From Eustoma russellianum (lineage: Eukaryota; Streptophyta; Magnoliopsida; Gentianales; Gentianaceae): 64,000 nt of DNA. The DNA is taken from contig AP025069.1 of the NCBI GenBank assembly GCA_036186865.1, positions 21,014,167 through 21,078,166 on the forward strand, read 5' to 3'. Position 1 is the first letter of the stretch; every line of letters starts with the position of its first letter. The notes beneath the pieces are model-generated. The model was not told the origin of the DNA. It did not search any database and saw nothing but the letters and a program-made list of their open reading frames with translations. Positions 44,753 through 56,999 of the stretch are shown here, in pieces. A program made the translations under genes and the position numbers.

Positions 44753-47700
44753 CCCTTTTCAAATCTGACTGCGCAAACATGTTGTAGAGACCAAGTGCAG
44801 CAGTCAGATTATGCATTCCTCGAGCATCCAATGCCTTAGTAAAAATATCAGCAAGTTGATGACTAGTCCTTACTAGCATGGGCTTAACAACACCTTCCAA
44901 GTACTTCTGCCTCACAATATGGCAATCTATCTCTATATGTTTGGTCCTCTCATGGAAAATAGGGTTCTCAGCTATGTACAACGCACTTCTACTATCAAAG
45001 AACTATTCCACTGGACATTCATGTTTTACCTTCAAATCCCTCAATAAGTATAGGAACCACTGTATCTCACAAGTAGATGTTGCAAGTGCCATGTACTCAG
45101 CTTCTGAAGAAGACCTTGAAACAGTAGTTTGCTTCTTTGCCTTCCATGACACCAAGGATTCAGTCAAGAACATGCAAAAGCCTGTAACTGACCTCCTAAC
45201 TTCCTGATAGCCAGCCCAATCTGCATATGAGAAAGCTTTGATTCTAAGTTCTCCATCCTTAGGGAAGTATAGGCCATGTCTTGCTATTCCCTTAATATAC
45301 CGTAGTAACATGTGAGCTGCCTTGAGATGTGTTTTAGTAGGTGAGTCCAGAAACTAAGACAATTGCTGTACATTGAATGCAATCTCAAGTCTCGTAATAT
45401 TTAAGTATAACAGCTTGCTAATAAGACTCCTATATCTGGAAACATCCTTAATTGAAGCTGAGTCATTGTGTTGTAGTTTGATGTCTTTGTCCGTAGGTGT
45501 TTTGGCAGGCTTTGCCCCAAGAGTTCTTGTATGGTCCACAGCTCCATATCATACTTCCTCTGGCACAAAGTAATTCCCCCTTTGATCTAGCAACCTCAAT
45601 GCCTAAGAAGTAGTTCAGATTACCAATATCTTTAATCTGAAAAGTACAGTGAAGATATGCCTTCAGTTGCTGAATAGCTGGCAGTGAGGAGCTAGTCAGT
45701 ATAATGTCATCTACATAGACAAGAAGGACTACAAAGGCATCAGGTGCATCTCTAGTGAAAAGGATGTCATGTTGTGACTGTTTAAAACCTTGATGGAGGA
45801 GGGCCTGACTAAGCTTCTCATTCCAATTTCTGATTGCTTGCTTCAGGCCCTATAAAGATTTTTGAAGTTTGCACACCAAATTGGGGTCAAAGATTAAGAG
45901 ACTTGGGGGATGCTCCATGTAGATCTCCTCAGAAAGGTCAACATGTAGAAAGGCGTTGTTGATGTCCAGCTGGTGAATTAACCACTGTTCTGTGGCTGTC
46001 AGTGCCAATACTAATCTCACTGTGGTGAGTTTAGCCACATGAGAAAAAGTGTCTGTGTAATCAACACCAAACTGCTGGGTGAAGCCCTTTGCCACCACCC
46101 TAGCTTTATAACGTTCCACATTACCATCAGCTCTATGTTTGGTTTTGTACACCCATTTGCATCCAATTGGTTTTTTGCCTGTAGGTAAAGAACTATAGAC
46201 CAATTGTTATTAGCATTAAGAGCATCCAGTTCTTGTTTCATAGCTTGGCACCAGTATTAATGCTGTGATGCCTCCTGATAAGTTGTAGGATCATAATGCA
46301 GGCTAATGTCCAAATCATACGTTTTATACTCAAGAGTCAGACAATCAAATGAGAAAGAATGCTGAATAGGACGATAAGTACTAGGATAGGAGGAGAAAGA
46401 GGGAGAAGAGTCTGTCAGCACATTGCAGTAATAAACCTTCAAGTAAGAAGGTCTCTGTCTTTGTGTTATTGGTTTGGAGGATTCCTGTATCGGTGGTAGG
46501 CCAATTATGATTGTGGGTTGTGGTTCTTTAGAGGTTGGGAGTGAAGATTATCCTTCATCAGAGTATGGTGGATGGGATTGTGATGATACGAAAGGTATGG
46601 TGTTTGGAAGAGCTGGTGACATTGATGCTGTTTCTGATGCAGACGATGGGTTGGCAGGTAGATTATAAGAGTCAGGTGGAATTAGGTATGGAGATGATTC
46701 AGATGGTACAAGAGAATATGATTATGGTGCAGGCTTGGTTGTGGTGGATAATGATGTATAGAAGGGAAAGACATGCTCCTGGAAGGTGACATGCTGGAGA
46801 CAAGAATGGAATGAGTCTCCATGTCTAGTAGTATGTAGCCTTTGCTGTTTAAAAGGAACCCAAGGAATACACATGATTTTGCTCTAGTGCCGATTTTCCT
46901 ATTTGTGGAGATGTGTTATATGCAAAGACTTGACAGCCAAATACCTCGAGTTGGTTGTAATGAGGGGACTGTTGATAAAGGATATCAAAGGGAGTATGTT
47001 TGTTCAAGATTGGTGTAGGTAGGATATTTACAAGATACCTGGCATGCTGAATGCAAAACCCCAATATTTTAGAGGGAGGTTAAGCTGAAATCTCAAGGCT
47101 CTAGCAACAGTCAACAGATGTTGTTGCTTTCTCTCCACTAGTCCATTCTGCTGTTGTGTGTAAGGGCAACTTTTTTGATGTACAATGCCTTTCTGTGATA
47201 AAAACTGTAACAAGGCTAACTCTAAGGCATTGTATGATCTGATAACTTTGATTTTATCATTAAACTGGGTCTAAACATATTGATAGAAACTTATACTTGC
47301 CTTGCTTCAGATTTGTACTTTAACAAATACACCTAAGTAAATCTACTTTTGTCATCAACTAGGGTAAGAAAGTACGTTTGTCCATAAAGAGTTTGGACTC
47401 TTTAAGGTCCCCATATATCCATATGTAACAGATCAAAACATGAATCTGAGACTGACAAAGAAATGGGAAATGGCCTTTTCTTATGCTTAGCCATAGGACA
47501 GATCTTACAATGCGCATTAACATCAGTAGCAACAACAAAAGAATGTGTTTTATTTATTTCTTTTATTCTTGGCATGGATGCATGACCAAGTCTTATATGC
47601 CATAACATGGAAGGAGAACAACAATGAGTACAGAAAGACAAACAAACATATAAAGGTTTCTCATCTAAAGAACATGAGCTCACTGATGAAGTGGTTTGTG

Positions 47701-48391
47701 TACTTGGCATTGTCTGGTTGCCAACGACATAGTAGAGACCATTTCTTAGTCTAGCTGAACCAATCTTCCTCTTGGAGTATTGGTCCTGAAGAATGCATTC
47801 ATAGTCACAGAAGTAAGTATATATATGAGAAACTAATGACAACTTTCTTAAAGAAAAAAGGTTGAATGAAAAAGCTGGAACAAACAAGACATCTGAAATG
47901 GTGAGATAAGGGTTAATAGTGATTGTGTTAATATGAGTTGAAACATCTGAGACATTATTTGGCATCATGACAGACACATTATTGACATGAGTAAAATTAT
48001 CAAAGAATGACAGAGAACAAGCAATATGATTAGTGGCTCCTGAGTCTAAGATCCATATTTTGGGTACATTAGACATCAACTGACCTACAAACCTGTCAGG
48101 ATTTACCACTGCTTGTGCACTCATTACCATAGGTTGGCCAACCACTGTTTCAGGGGCAGCTCCTTTGTCACTTAAAAGAGTCATCAACTTGCTGCACTGT
48201 TCTGCTGTAAGAATAGGCATAGGCACACTTGGTTGTGTATTATGTGCTGCTACTGCTTGAGATTCTTGCCTTTCTCGTCCTCCAGAAAAGTGCATCTCTT
48301 GGTTAAATGTGTCAACCATGTTTACCTGCGGTCTTGTTTTGAATCCAGGGAAAACTGTATTTCTTGTAGCAACATTCAACAGCGTGTCCAC
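44753..48391 (-). pseudogene. Copia D pol: protease, integrase, RT, RNase H
   Basis: From the right: protease WILDSGATNHIACSLSFF near 48050 with intact DSG; LWHIRLGHASMPRIKEIN and CKICPMAKHKKRPFP (zinc region); FDLLHMDIWGP stop at 47402; YTQQQNGLVERKQQHLLTVA (47160-47100); LEVFGCQVFAYNTSP (46960). A broken linker at 46840-46450. RT: GKKPIGCKWVYKTKHRADG, YTDTFSHVAKLTT, HQLDINNAFLHVDLSEEIYM, stop before GLKQA near 45850, catalytic LVYVDDIIL near 45710, frameshifts to 45350. RNase H: SRSSSEAEYMALATST near 45110 and ADIFTKALDARGM near 44850. Several stops and frameshifts; not functional. Confidence 0.9.
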
Positions 48392-49214
48392 TCATTCCAA
48401 AATGATTGCAGACAGGTCTCTGAGAAAAATTATGATGATCCCTACTTGATCCTCTAGCAGAACCACTAAAATTCATACCTTGACCTCTGTGATTAAAACT
48501 GCTAACTGCAAAGCTTGCTGGCTTAAAATCACAAGAGTTATCAGTCATCAGCGCAGTAGCATTATTTGTGAATTGTGGCTGTGCATTACCAATCATAACC
48601 TTCCTTTCATATTGAAGAGCCATAGAAAAGGCAGTAGATATACTAGGCAAAGGTGTCATCACAAATATCTGGCTCCTTATAGGATCCAATTCAGTGTTAA
48701 GACCTTTAATAAACTTGATCCCAAAGTCTCTCTCTACAAGCTTAGTTACTTTTCCAACAATATTACAAGTACATCTACTGCAAGAACATTTAGATACAGG
48801 TCTTAAAATCAGCATCTCTTCCCATAATGACTCCAGTTTAGTTAAATACTCGTTAATTGACACACCTTCCTGTTTTACCACGTAAAATTACTGTAATAGG
48901 TCTGATAATCGAAATAGATCTCCTCCTGCATACCTCAACGTCAGGTCCTTCCACACATCATAGGCAGTTTCAAACCACATGATGCTTTGAAAAAATTCTT
49001 GGCGTAACATAATTATGAATCCATGATTGCACCATAGTGTTACATTGATTCCACGCAAGGTAATTAACATCATCCTCAGCAGGAAGTTATGTCCATTAAA
49101 AGAGGGTTGTACCAACACAGCTGCAGGACTTTCATTTGGATGCAAGTATAAAGGATTGGAGGCTGGATTTTCATTACTATTGCCTCAAGTACTCGCAGTT
49201 GAAGTGAAATCCAT
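48312..49214 (-). pseudogene. Copia D gag
   Basis: The minus-strand ATG at 49214 opens MDFTSTAST, followed at once by a TGA. After this come NPLYLHPNESPAAVLVQPSF, a frame-broken capsid part, YDVWKDLTLRYAGGD, VSINEYLTKLESLWEEML, and IKFIKGLNTELDPIRSQ. The zinc knuckle reads VCNHFGMSGHAVECC near 48400, so the second Cys is Phe. A one-base shift near 48345 moves the frame into the protease. The mutated knuckle would not bind zinc normally. Confidence 0.88.
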
Positions 49215-49275
49215 GATTACGCAGAATAACAAAGTCAATGAATTCTTCAAACTTATACACAAACAACAGTAAACC

Positions 49276-49853
49276 GCTTTGATATCATGATAAACTTCAA
49301 CAATTCACCATTCGAATTCACTCACAAGAACTTGATCAATTGACTCAATGATCAAAGCACAAACAACCAAAAACAAATCAAAAATTAAAGGAATAAAGAG
49401 AACCTAGAAGCAACTGAAAGGAAGAGAGAACACTAAATTTGAGTTCCGTAACTAAATTTGACAGCTCAAAAATTGTGCCTCTTCCATCACGCAGCAAAGC
49501 TGCTTTATACACAGCGGGAAGAAGAAATACAACAAAATTACAAGAGTATCCTATTAACAACATGCCTATTTACAGAGTGGTATTATTGTCATTTGGTTCT
49601 TTTATTCAAACTGCCCGCCAATTCTCAGCCTTTCTCCTTCTTTCTCCAGCCAACTGTTTCTTGGCTCATCCACACAAGCATGTTGGCTCCAATCTCAGTC
49701 ATTTACCATCTCAATTCTCCATCTTTGATTGTGACTCTTGCTTCCTTACTTTGATCTCAGATGTTCCAATGTTTCATTATTCCGCAGAGTCTTCAATCGG
49801 TGTCCTTTGATCATTGCTGCACTTCTTGTGTGTCTTCTGTTTCAGTTTTGACA
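49276..49853 (-). repeat. Copia D 5' LTR (566 bp) with adjacent primer site
   Basis: LTR 49288-49853. The primer site is minus-strand TGATATCAAAGC at 49287-49276, an altered initiator tRNA-Met complement. GTATC at 49854-49858 follows. Confidence 0.9.
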
Positions 49854-50313
49854 GTATCTAGTCACCTATCAGATGTTCTTGGTTCCAACGACTTGAGTGG
49901 TATCTCCTGCTAGTGAGATGTTTCCAAATTCTTTCAAGATTATGCATCTGATGAAACAAGCGGCCTAACACGGTAAGGTGTTGGAACGGGACAATTCTAG
50001 AAAAGTAAATAAAAACTTTGTACCAGGCTCCTGAAATGCTGGACATCTCCAAAAACATTAATACAATGTGAAGCTGCGTTCGTAATGGTCCAAAGATTTC
50101 CTGCAGAAACTAGAGTACGAATGTTATGTTGAATATTCCGGTCATTGTTCCCATTTTAACTTCTCTATGATACGTTTCAGCAGACAAAAAAAGAAAAAGG
50201 TACGCAGCCGGCTTGAGGTCACAAAACAACTAAAACTGTAAAATACTGTTCCTTCTCTACATAGTTACAAAAATTAAAAGTAGTACACAATATGAAAAAC
50301 AATATAGCTAATA
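49854..50313. other. Unidentified host sequence, outer right arm of the inverted repeat
   Basis: Up to about 50120 this is the reverse complement of the left arm at 37800-38020. On the minus strand one frame (about 50140-50030) reads IRTLVSAGNLWTITNAAS then HCINVFGDVQHFRSL and is followed by GTACAAAG, a possible 5' splice site, so it may be a decayed exon. I do not recognise the protein. The part from 50120 to the LINE start near 50314 holds nothing I can assign. Confidence 0.5.
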
Positions 50314-50419
50314 CGGGAGTTTAGGAGATTTAGAGAGAGAAACTCTCTACCTTCTCTCTAGAAGGAACTCTTCTCCTCCTGGTATCCTAACACTTCTACT
50401 ATACTACTTCTGAGAATAC

Positions 50420-52296
50420 ATGGGCTGCACTATGCCCAAAACGAAGGCAGCCAAGGCTACATTGAAGTTGAAATATGCTTCAAGGAAGAACAACACAACG
50501 GTATCTAGCTCTAGCATGAGCTATATGTCAACAAGAACGGCTGACAAAAAACAGCGACATCCATCTGCTGAGGTATCAAGCACTAAAGACGGAGACTCAC
50601 TCCCCTTCTACGGCAGCTCCGATGATGAAGGATCCACCTCAAAGCCCAAGAGTAGGGTGCTAGCAGCTGTTGTTAATGACTCTCCTTCATCAGCTTTGGA
50701 TGGAGATGACGCAGGGACTTCAAGTTTGAATCCCAAGGAAGATGATGATGGGAACAAAAAATCCTGCCTAAAGAATTACCGAGCGAGTAAAAGTGGGAAT
50801 GATGTAACAGTTGCAGTTTGTCAACCAAACAACATCTCTCCTCACGTGACTGCTACATCCTCTCTCCTCCCACGCATCAACCCGCAAATGCCACCTAGTC
50901 CTGCAGCCACCAACCTGTCATCTCCTGTGTCCCCTTCTGCTACAAGAGTTTACATTTTCCAAATTCAAAAAACCCTACCCTCCCCCCAACAGCATACCCA
51001 CTAACCACCTCAGCCAACCCAGACAGCAGCTCAGCCAACACAAGGCAGAGCTTGGAAATCACTTTTTGGAAACAACAGAAAGCGTGAGCATAGCCTCAGA
51101 CTTGTGAAAATTAAAGTGTGCACCCAAGGTAAGGTACACATTAACATTGATGAGCTGCACAGCGATGAAGAGATAGATCGCTATCTTGTAGGCAGTTTTT
51201 TCGAACGATTCTCAGGTCGGCAAGCAGTGCAAAATCTCTCCAAATCATGTGGGGCAAAGCACAAAGTGGAGTTTCATGCGTCTGGATGGATTATCTTCAA
51301 ATTCGAGTCTGCTAAGGAGATGGAGGAGATCATCTGTGTAGGGCTATATTTTGTGTATGGGAGGTTTCTTATTCTTAAGAAGATGCACATATTCTTCACA
51401 TTTTGGGCAACTGAAATGGCACAGGTCCGAGTTTGGGTGAAATTACCCGACCTACCAGTCACTCTATGGGTGGACCAGGTCCTCTGTGGTATTTGGTCTT
51501 AGCTCGGCACGCCACTGTATGCAGACCAACTCACTACAAGAAAGAGCACTTGTAACTTTGCTCGTGTGCTACTTGATGTGGATCTTAGCATGGAGCTTTT
51601 GAGCACAATGGAGTTGGTGCTCTCGAATGGCACCACAATTGTTCAGAAAGTGGAGTATAAAAGGTTACCAATGTTCTACAGAAACTGCATGCAGCTCGGT
51701 CACAGCGCAGCCTCCCATAAAAATGTTGTCCCAAAACCCAACTCAACTCCACACAATCCAGGTGAGCTAGGCACAACCTAGGTCAGCTCATCCACCTCAC
51801 TTAACACTTGTTTCCTCAATCCCCCGCCCAGAAAACTCAGCAGACCTGGGCTCTGCTCAGCCCAGCCTCAGCAACACAGCTCAGCTCAACCATAAAAGGC
51901 CACAGCAATGCACAAAGGCCAATAAGACATTGCCCAGCCATCCACCAGCTCATCTTGGCCAATTTCCAGCTCAGGACCACCCCCTCCCACCTCAGCCGAC
52001 CCACAACCTGCTCGGCCACCAAACACCTCAGCCTAGCAACCCACCCCAACCCCCACTCAAAGCAACCACCTATAAATAGTCATTGATATACCTCAACCAT
52101 GTTTTGTACAGACAAGGGAAGGCACCTCACCCTAGCCTGAGGTCAGCTCGCCCAACCTAGATAAAACTAGACAGACGAATGTTTACCTGTAGCACCATGT
52201 TGAAAGAATTAACTCCTAAATCTAGGATGGCTTCACAGAGGTTATCTCCAAATCGAAGGCCCAAGCCTTGAGGAAAAAACTTAAAGCTCCTCATGG
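50420..52296 (+). pseudogene. LINE ORF1 with DUF4283-like domain
   Basis: Starts MGCTMPKTKAAKATLKLKYA. A serine-rich, disordered N-terminal part ends at a stop at 51002-51004. The conserved core lies at 51104-51760: LVGSFFERFSGRQAVQNL, GWIIFKFESAKEMEEI, YGRFLILKKMHIFFTFWATE and VRVWVKLPDLPVTLW, with a TAG at 51500-51502, then LGTPLYADQLTTRKSTCNFA. The zinc knuckle region reads FYRNCMQLGHSAASHK, missing the first and last cysteines. A proline- and serine-rich tail with repeated CAGCTCAGCC follows to 52280. After the E insertion the last ten codons continue at 61228, stopping at TGA 61258-61260. ORF1 proteins bind LINE RNA. Confidence 0.85.
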
Positions 52297-53594
52297 TGAT
52301 ACGATCTTGGATCGTATGGAATTGACGATCGCTTCTTTCAACTCCAAAAGACACCTTTGATCACCCTTGCGTGGGACAATGGCGCCAACACCACCTTCTT
52401 GGACAAGAGAAATCAACAACGTCTACGTTGAGCAATTCGAATCTCCCAATCCAACACGTCGTTCCGTATCCTTGGATTGTGATTCACCAACTAGGCTTGC
52501 TCAAACCTTGATTGGATCTAGCCTTGATTTTACTTTGTGAAAACCAAAGGAAAAGCACAATGAAGCAACACATGGTTGCAGTCAAAAGAAACTGAAATTT
52601 TTTTATTCTGAAAAATTCTGAACTCTTCTGCTGTTTTTTCTTGACCCTAATATAATACTATATTTTGATATTCCTAAAGTTTAACTAATCAATCAAGTCC
52701 TTAGATCACTACCTATCAAGCTAAATCAAATTTACACAAAAGATAAGTCAAAGCTAATCAAGGAAAAATTACATAACTCAAATCCCTAAAATTTCGTACT
52801 GGAATTATACCCTGTCGGTTACTGGCTTATAGCCGCTTCTAGACGCCGAATTAGGGTTTGCACTCTTCAGCAAAGTTATATCTCATGAAATTCCCTTGAA
52901 TTTGGGCTTTTTAATCACCTCATTTGGACTCTTCTTAACAGAGATACAGGCCTCCAAAGATTAGGTATCCATCCAGTGATCTTCAGTACTTTCTATTCTG
53001 GACTCCCAACTTGCACCTGCTTTCGGTCCATCTTGTAGCCAGAATTAGCAAAAGTGTAAAACATAAAAATCGTCAAAACTTGAGTTATCTGAAACCTCCA
53101 AGTGGTTTGAACCCATTTGGATCAGTACTCCGACCTAGGTGTCCAAAATACCGACTGGTGTCCGGCTGCCTTCCTGAAAAATAGGGACTCTTCAAGCCAC
53201 TTTCCTTATTTAGCCTTGCCTCCTTAGAAAACACTCAAACACAGCCATTAGCACTAGAAACATATATTAAAAGACGCTATAAAATATACTAGACCCAAAA
53301 CAACGACAACTCAAACAACTAGACTCGATACTACGACGACAACGTGTGAAATGACCATCCTGCCCTCCCACCAACCCTTACATCAATAGACTCAAGGATA
53401 ATCAAGTCACGGCCTCAATGATGAGCACCCAATGCTGCCCACCATGTGTTGGCATCTCTTGCACATGCCTTGTCAAGAAAGCCCCAGTGTCAAAACCTAG
53501 TCGTCTCGCTTGGCTTCTTGTAAAGGGACCCCTATGTGTCTCGTTGGAGGGTCCTTGTGCAAGATTATCACGAGGAGGCTCTTGAGCCTCATCA
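52297..53594 (-). repeat. E 3' LTR (1298 bp)
   Basis: Nearly identical to 59932-61227. On the minus strand it follows the polypurine tract GAGGAGGGGGGGA (53607-53595). Its first 190 bp in element sense encode the end of pol (stop at 53402-53404). The remainder has no gene. Confidence 0.93.
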
Positions 53595-56500
53595 ATCCCC
53601 CCCTCCTCAAAAGGATTCGACCTCGAATCAAAGTCATCAAAATGCTCAAATGGAGTAAGATCGCTAACATTAAAAGTGTGAGAGATAGAACCATACCTGT
53701 CTGGCGGAAGATCAAGAACATAAGCATTTTCACCTACCTTTTGTATGGCCTTGAAAGGTCCATCTCCTCTCGGCATGAGCTTGGACTTCCTCTCGGTGGG
53801 AAACCTAGCTTTTCGCAAATGCAACCAAACAAGATCACCAGGAACAAAAGAAATATGTTTTCGATTTTTATTAGCCTTCCTAGCATATTGTTCATTTTTA
53901 CGCTCAAGTTGCAATTTGACCTTAGCATGCAATTTCTTAATCATTTCAGCTTTGTTCTTACCATCAAGACTAGCAAGTTCATTTACAGGAATGGGAAGTA
54001 AATCAAGTGGGGAATGGGGATTGAAACCATAAAAAATCTCAAAAGGTGAATACAACGACCCACTATGCACTGTCCTGTTATATGCAAATTCAACATGAGG
54101 TAAGCATTCTTCCCAATGTCTAAGATTCTGTTTAATCAATGAACGCAATAATTGTGATAAAGTCCTATTAACTACCTCAGTTTGGCCGTCAGTTTGAGGA
54201 TGGGCGGTGGTAGAAAACAAAAGTTTAGTACCAAGCTTGCCCCAAAGGACTCTCCAAAAATGACTCAAAAACTTAGTATCCCTATCACTCACGATTGTGC
54301 AAGGCATACCAGGCAAACGGACAACTTCTTTGAAGAACAAGTGTGCAACATGGGAAGCATCATCGGCTTTCTTGCATGCAATAAAGTGTGCCATCTTAGA
54401 AAATCGATCTACAACAACAAACACACTATCCATCCCAGTTTGTGTCCTAGGTAAGCCTAAGACGAATTCCATAGACAAGTCTACCCGTGGTGAAGAAGGG
54501 ACGGCCAAAGGGGTATAAAGTCCATAGGGGTGCGTGGTTGATTTTGCTTGCTTACAGGTGAGGCAGCTCCCACAAACTCTCTCCACGTCCATTTTCATGT
54601 GGGGCCAAAAGAAGTGCTCTTTTAGGGTTTCCAAAGTCTTAAAAACCCCAAAGTGTCCCATTAGTCCTCCCCCATGAGCCTCTCTCACAAGCAACTCTCG
54701 CATAGATCCCCTTGGTATGCACAAGCGGTGTGCCCTAAACAGATATCCTTCATGCAAATAGAACTTACCGAAGGGTGACTCAAGACATGCATTGTAGATA
54801 GATCCAAAATCTATATCATCCTTATACATTTCCTTAACGTGCTCAAACCCAAGCAAATGTGACGACAACTTAGTGATTAAAGTGTATCTTCTAGACAATG
54901 CATCTGCCACAATGTTATCCCTGCCTTGCTTGTATCTAATGACATAAGGAAATTGCTCAATGAACTCTACCCACTTCGCATGCCTCTTATTCAGTTTACC
55001 TTGGATTTTAAGGTACTTAAGGCTCTCATGATCAGTGTGGATCACGAATTCCTTAGGTTGCAAGTAATGCTGCCAAGTTTACAAAGACCGCACTAATGAA
55101 TACAATTCTTTGTCATAAGTGGAATAATTCAATGACGCTCCTTTTAACTTTTCACTAAAGTATGCAATAGGCTTCTTTCCTTGTGTAAGGACGGCACCTA
55201 TCCCAACCCCGCTAGCATCGCACTCAATCTCAAAAGTCTCTTCAAAGTTAGGTAATCGTAAGATAGGGGCTGAGGTGAGTCTTACCTTCAATTCGTCAAA
55301 GGCCTTTTGTTGAGCTTCTCCCCAATGAAACCCAACATCCTTCTTGACAATCTCGTTTAGTGGTGCGGCTATTGTAGAGAAGTCCTTCACAAAACGCCGG
55401 TAGAAGCTTGCCAGTCCATGGAAGCTCCTAACCTCTCCCACGGTTTTGGGCGTGGGCCATTCTATGATGGATTTCACCTTGTCCTGGTCCATTTCTATCC
55501 CTGAAGCACTCACTACAAATCCTAGGAACACAACCTTCTCCATACAAAAAGAATACTTTTTAAAATTGGCAAACAGTTGTTGTTTCCTAAGCGTGTCAAA
55601 AACTGCTTTTAGATGGTTAAGATGGTCAAGCAAGTGCCTAGAATAAATCAGGATGTCGTCGAAGTACACTACGACAAACTTGCCAATGAAAGCTCTCAAA
55701 ACTTCATTCATCAACCTCATGAATGTACTGGGTGCATTAGTTAAACCAAAAGGCATCACTAACCACTCGTACAATCCAGATTTTGTTTTGAAAGCCGTAT
55801 TCCACTCATCTCCCTCCTTTATCCTCACTTGAAAATAGCCACTCTTAAGATCAATCTTAGTAAAGTACTTAGCACCGTGCAACATATCGAGCATATCATC
55901 AAGTCTAGGGATTGGGTACCTATACTTCACTGTGATTTTGTTGATGGCTCTACAATCCACACACATCCGCCAGCTTTCGTCTTTCTTAAGGACTACTATT
56001 ACGGGTACAGCACATGGGCTCATACTCTCCCTTATCTTACCCTTACTCAAAAGCTCCTCTACCTGTCTCTGAATTTCCTTGTTGCCTCGGGGTTTGCCTT
56101 ATAGGCTGGCCTATTAGAGAGTGTGGCCCCTGGAATGAAATCTATTTGGTGTTCAATGCCTCGCAGTGGGGGTAGTCCTGGGGGTTCTTCATCGGGAAAC
56201 AAATCGGAATACTCCTCTAGTAAGGTCACGACACCACTGGGTAAAGAAGTCGGTAAGTCATCCCTAGAAAATAGGCAGTCAATGCTCTCTTTGAACAAAA
56301 ACACATAAACAATCTTCTGAGAATGCAATGCATGGGTAACTTCACTAGGTTTGGCAAAGAATGCATGTTTTGTGGATGGATGAGTAACGAGTGAAGGGGA
56401 TGGTGGTGTGGGGATCATGTCCGCGGGCCTGGTGCCCTTTGCGGAGGCCTTGGAGCTTTCTCCCTAGCTCCTCTTTCCCTTCTTGAGGTCCTCTAAGAAC

Positions 56501-56994
56501 CTGCTTTTGGCCACTTTTTCTTTTGGATCATTCTGAGTTTTGTTTCTTCTTTGATGATCCTCAAAAACTTTGTAAGGTGGCAATGCATAAAGTTTGAAAA
56601 TCTTGTTGTGAAACTTAAATGAATGGGCATTGAGACGACCATCATACGTAACATGTTTGTTAAACTACCAGGGCCTACCTAGAATGATATGACTAGCATG
56701 CATAGGTACGACATCACACAAAATCTCATCTTTGTAACCACCGATAGAAAAGGAAAGCATAACTTGTTTGGACACACTTAATTCTCCACAATCATTTAAC
56801 CAGGATAGCCTATACGGGTGGGGGTGATCAATCAAAGGTAAATCAAGTTTCCTAACAAGTTCTACGCTAGCAACATTAGCACAAGATCCACTATCAATAA
56901 TCAAAGTACAACACTTACCTTTCACCGTGCAGTGAATGTGGAAGATGTTCTCTCGTTGTAGGGCCTCTTCTTCTTCCTTTACATGGGTGCTCAA
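53402..56994 (-). pseudogene. E pol: protease, RT, RNase H, integrase with LTR-encoded tail
   Basis: From the right: protease TLIIDSGSCANVASVELV near 56890 with DSG; a stop after ILGRPW at 56665, then more breaks; RT with PPGLPPLRGIEHQIDFIPG, a frameshift near 56055, VIVVLKKDESWRMCVDCR, YEWLVMPFGLTNAPSTFM and catalytic YFDDILIYS near 55660; RNase H with IECDASGVGIGAVL, a TAA at 55076 within LVRSL-TWQHYLQ, and HTDHESLKYLKIQGKLN; integrase with the H-H-C-C finger (AHGGGLMGHFGV ... CLTCKQAK), SMEFVLGLP, VSDRDTKFLSHFW and TDGQTEVVNRTL. The last 63 residues, with GPFTRSQARRL, are encoded in the 3' LTR. Integrase catalytic residues look intact. Confidence 0.92.
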
Positions 56995-56999
56995 AATTT

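Larger units (their letters stand above)
44198..49853 (-). mobile_element. Ty1/copia element D, complete but degenerate, minus strand
   Basis: LTRs 44198-44752 and 49288-49853 are close copies (for example CCAATCTCAGTCATTTACCA in both) with element-sense ends TGTCAAAACTGAA and TTTATCA. Flanks ATATC (44193-44197) and GTATC (49854-49858) are a 5-bp target duplication with one mismatch. Reading leftward: primer site 49276-49287, gag, protease, integrase, RT, RNase H, LTR. It belongs to a copia family related to but distinct from A and C, and is inserted in the right arm of the host inverted repeat. Confidence 0.93.

Noticed and set aside
49858..50058. 66-codon minus-strand frame as a host protein
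   Set aside because: It overlaps the inverted-repeat arm in a frame that disagrees with the better-conserved peptide matches; no recognisable domain.
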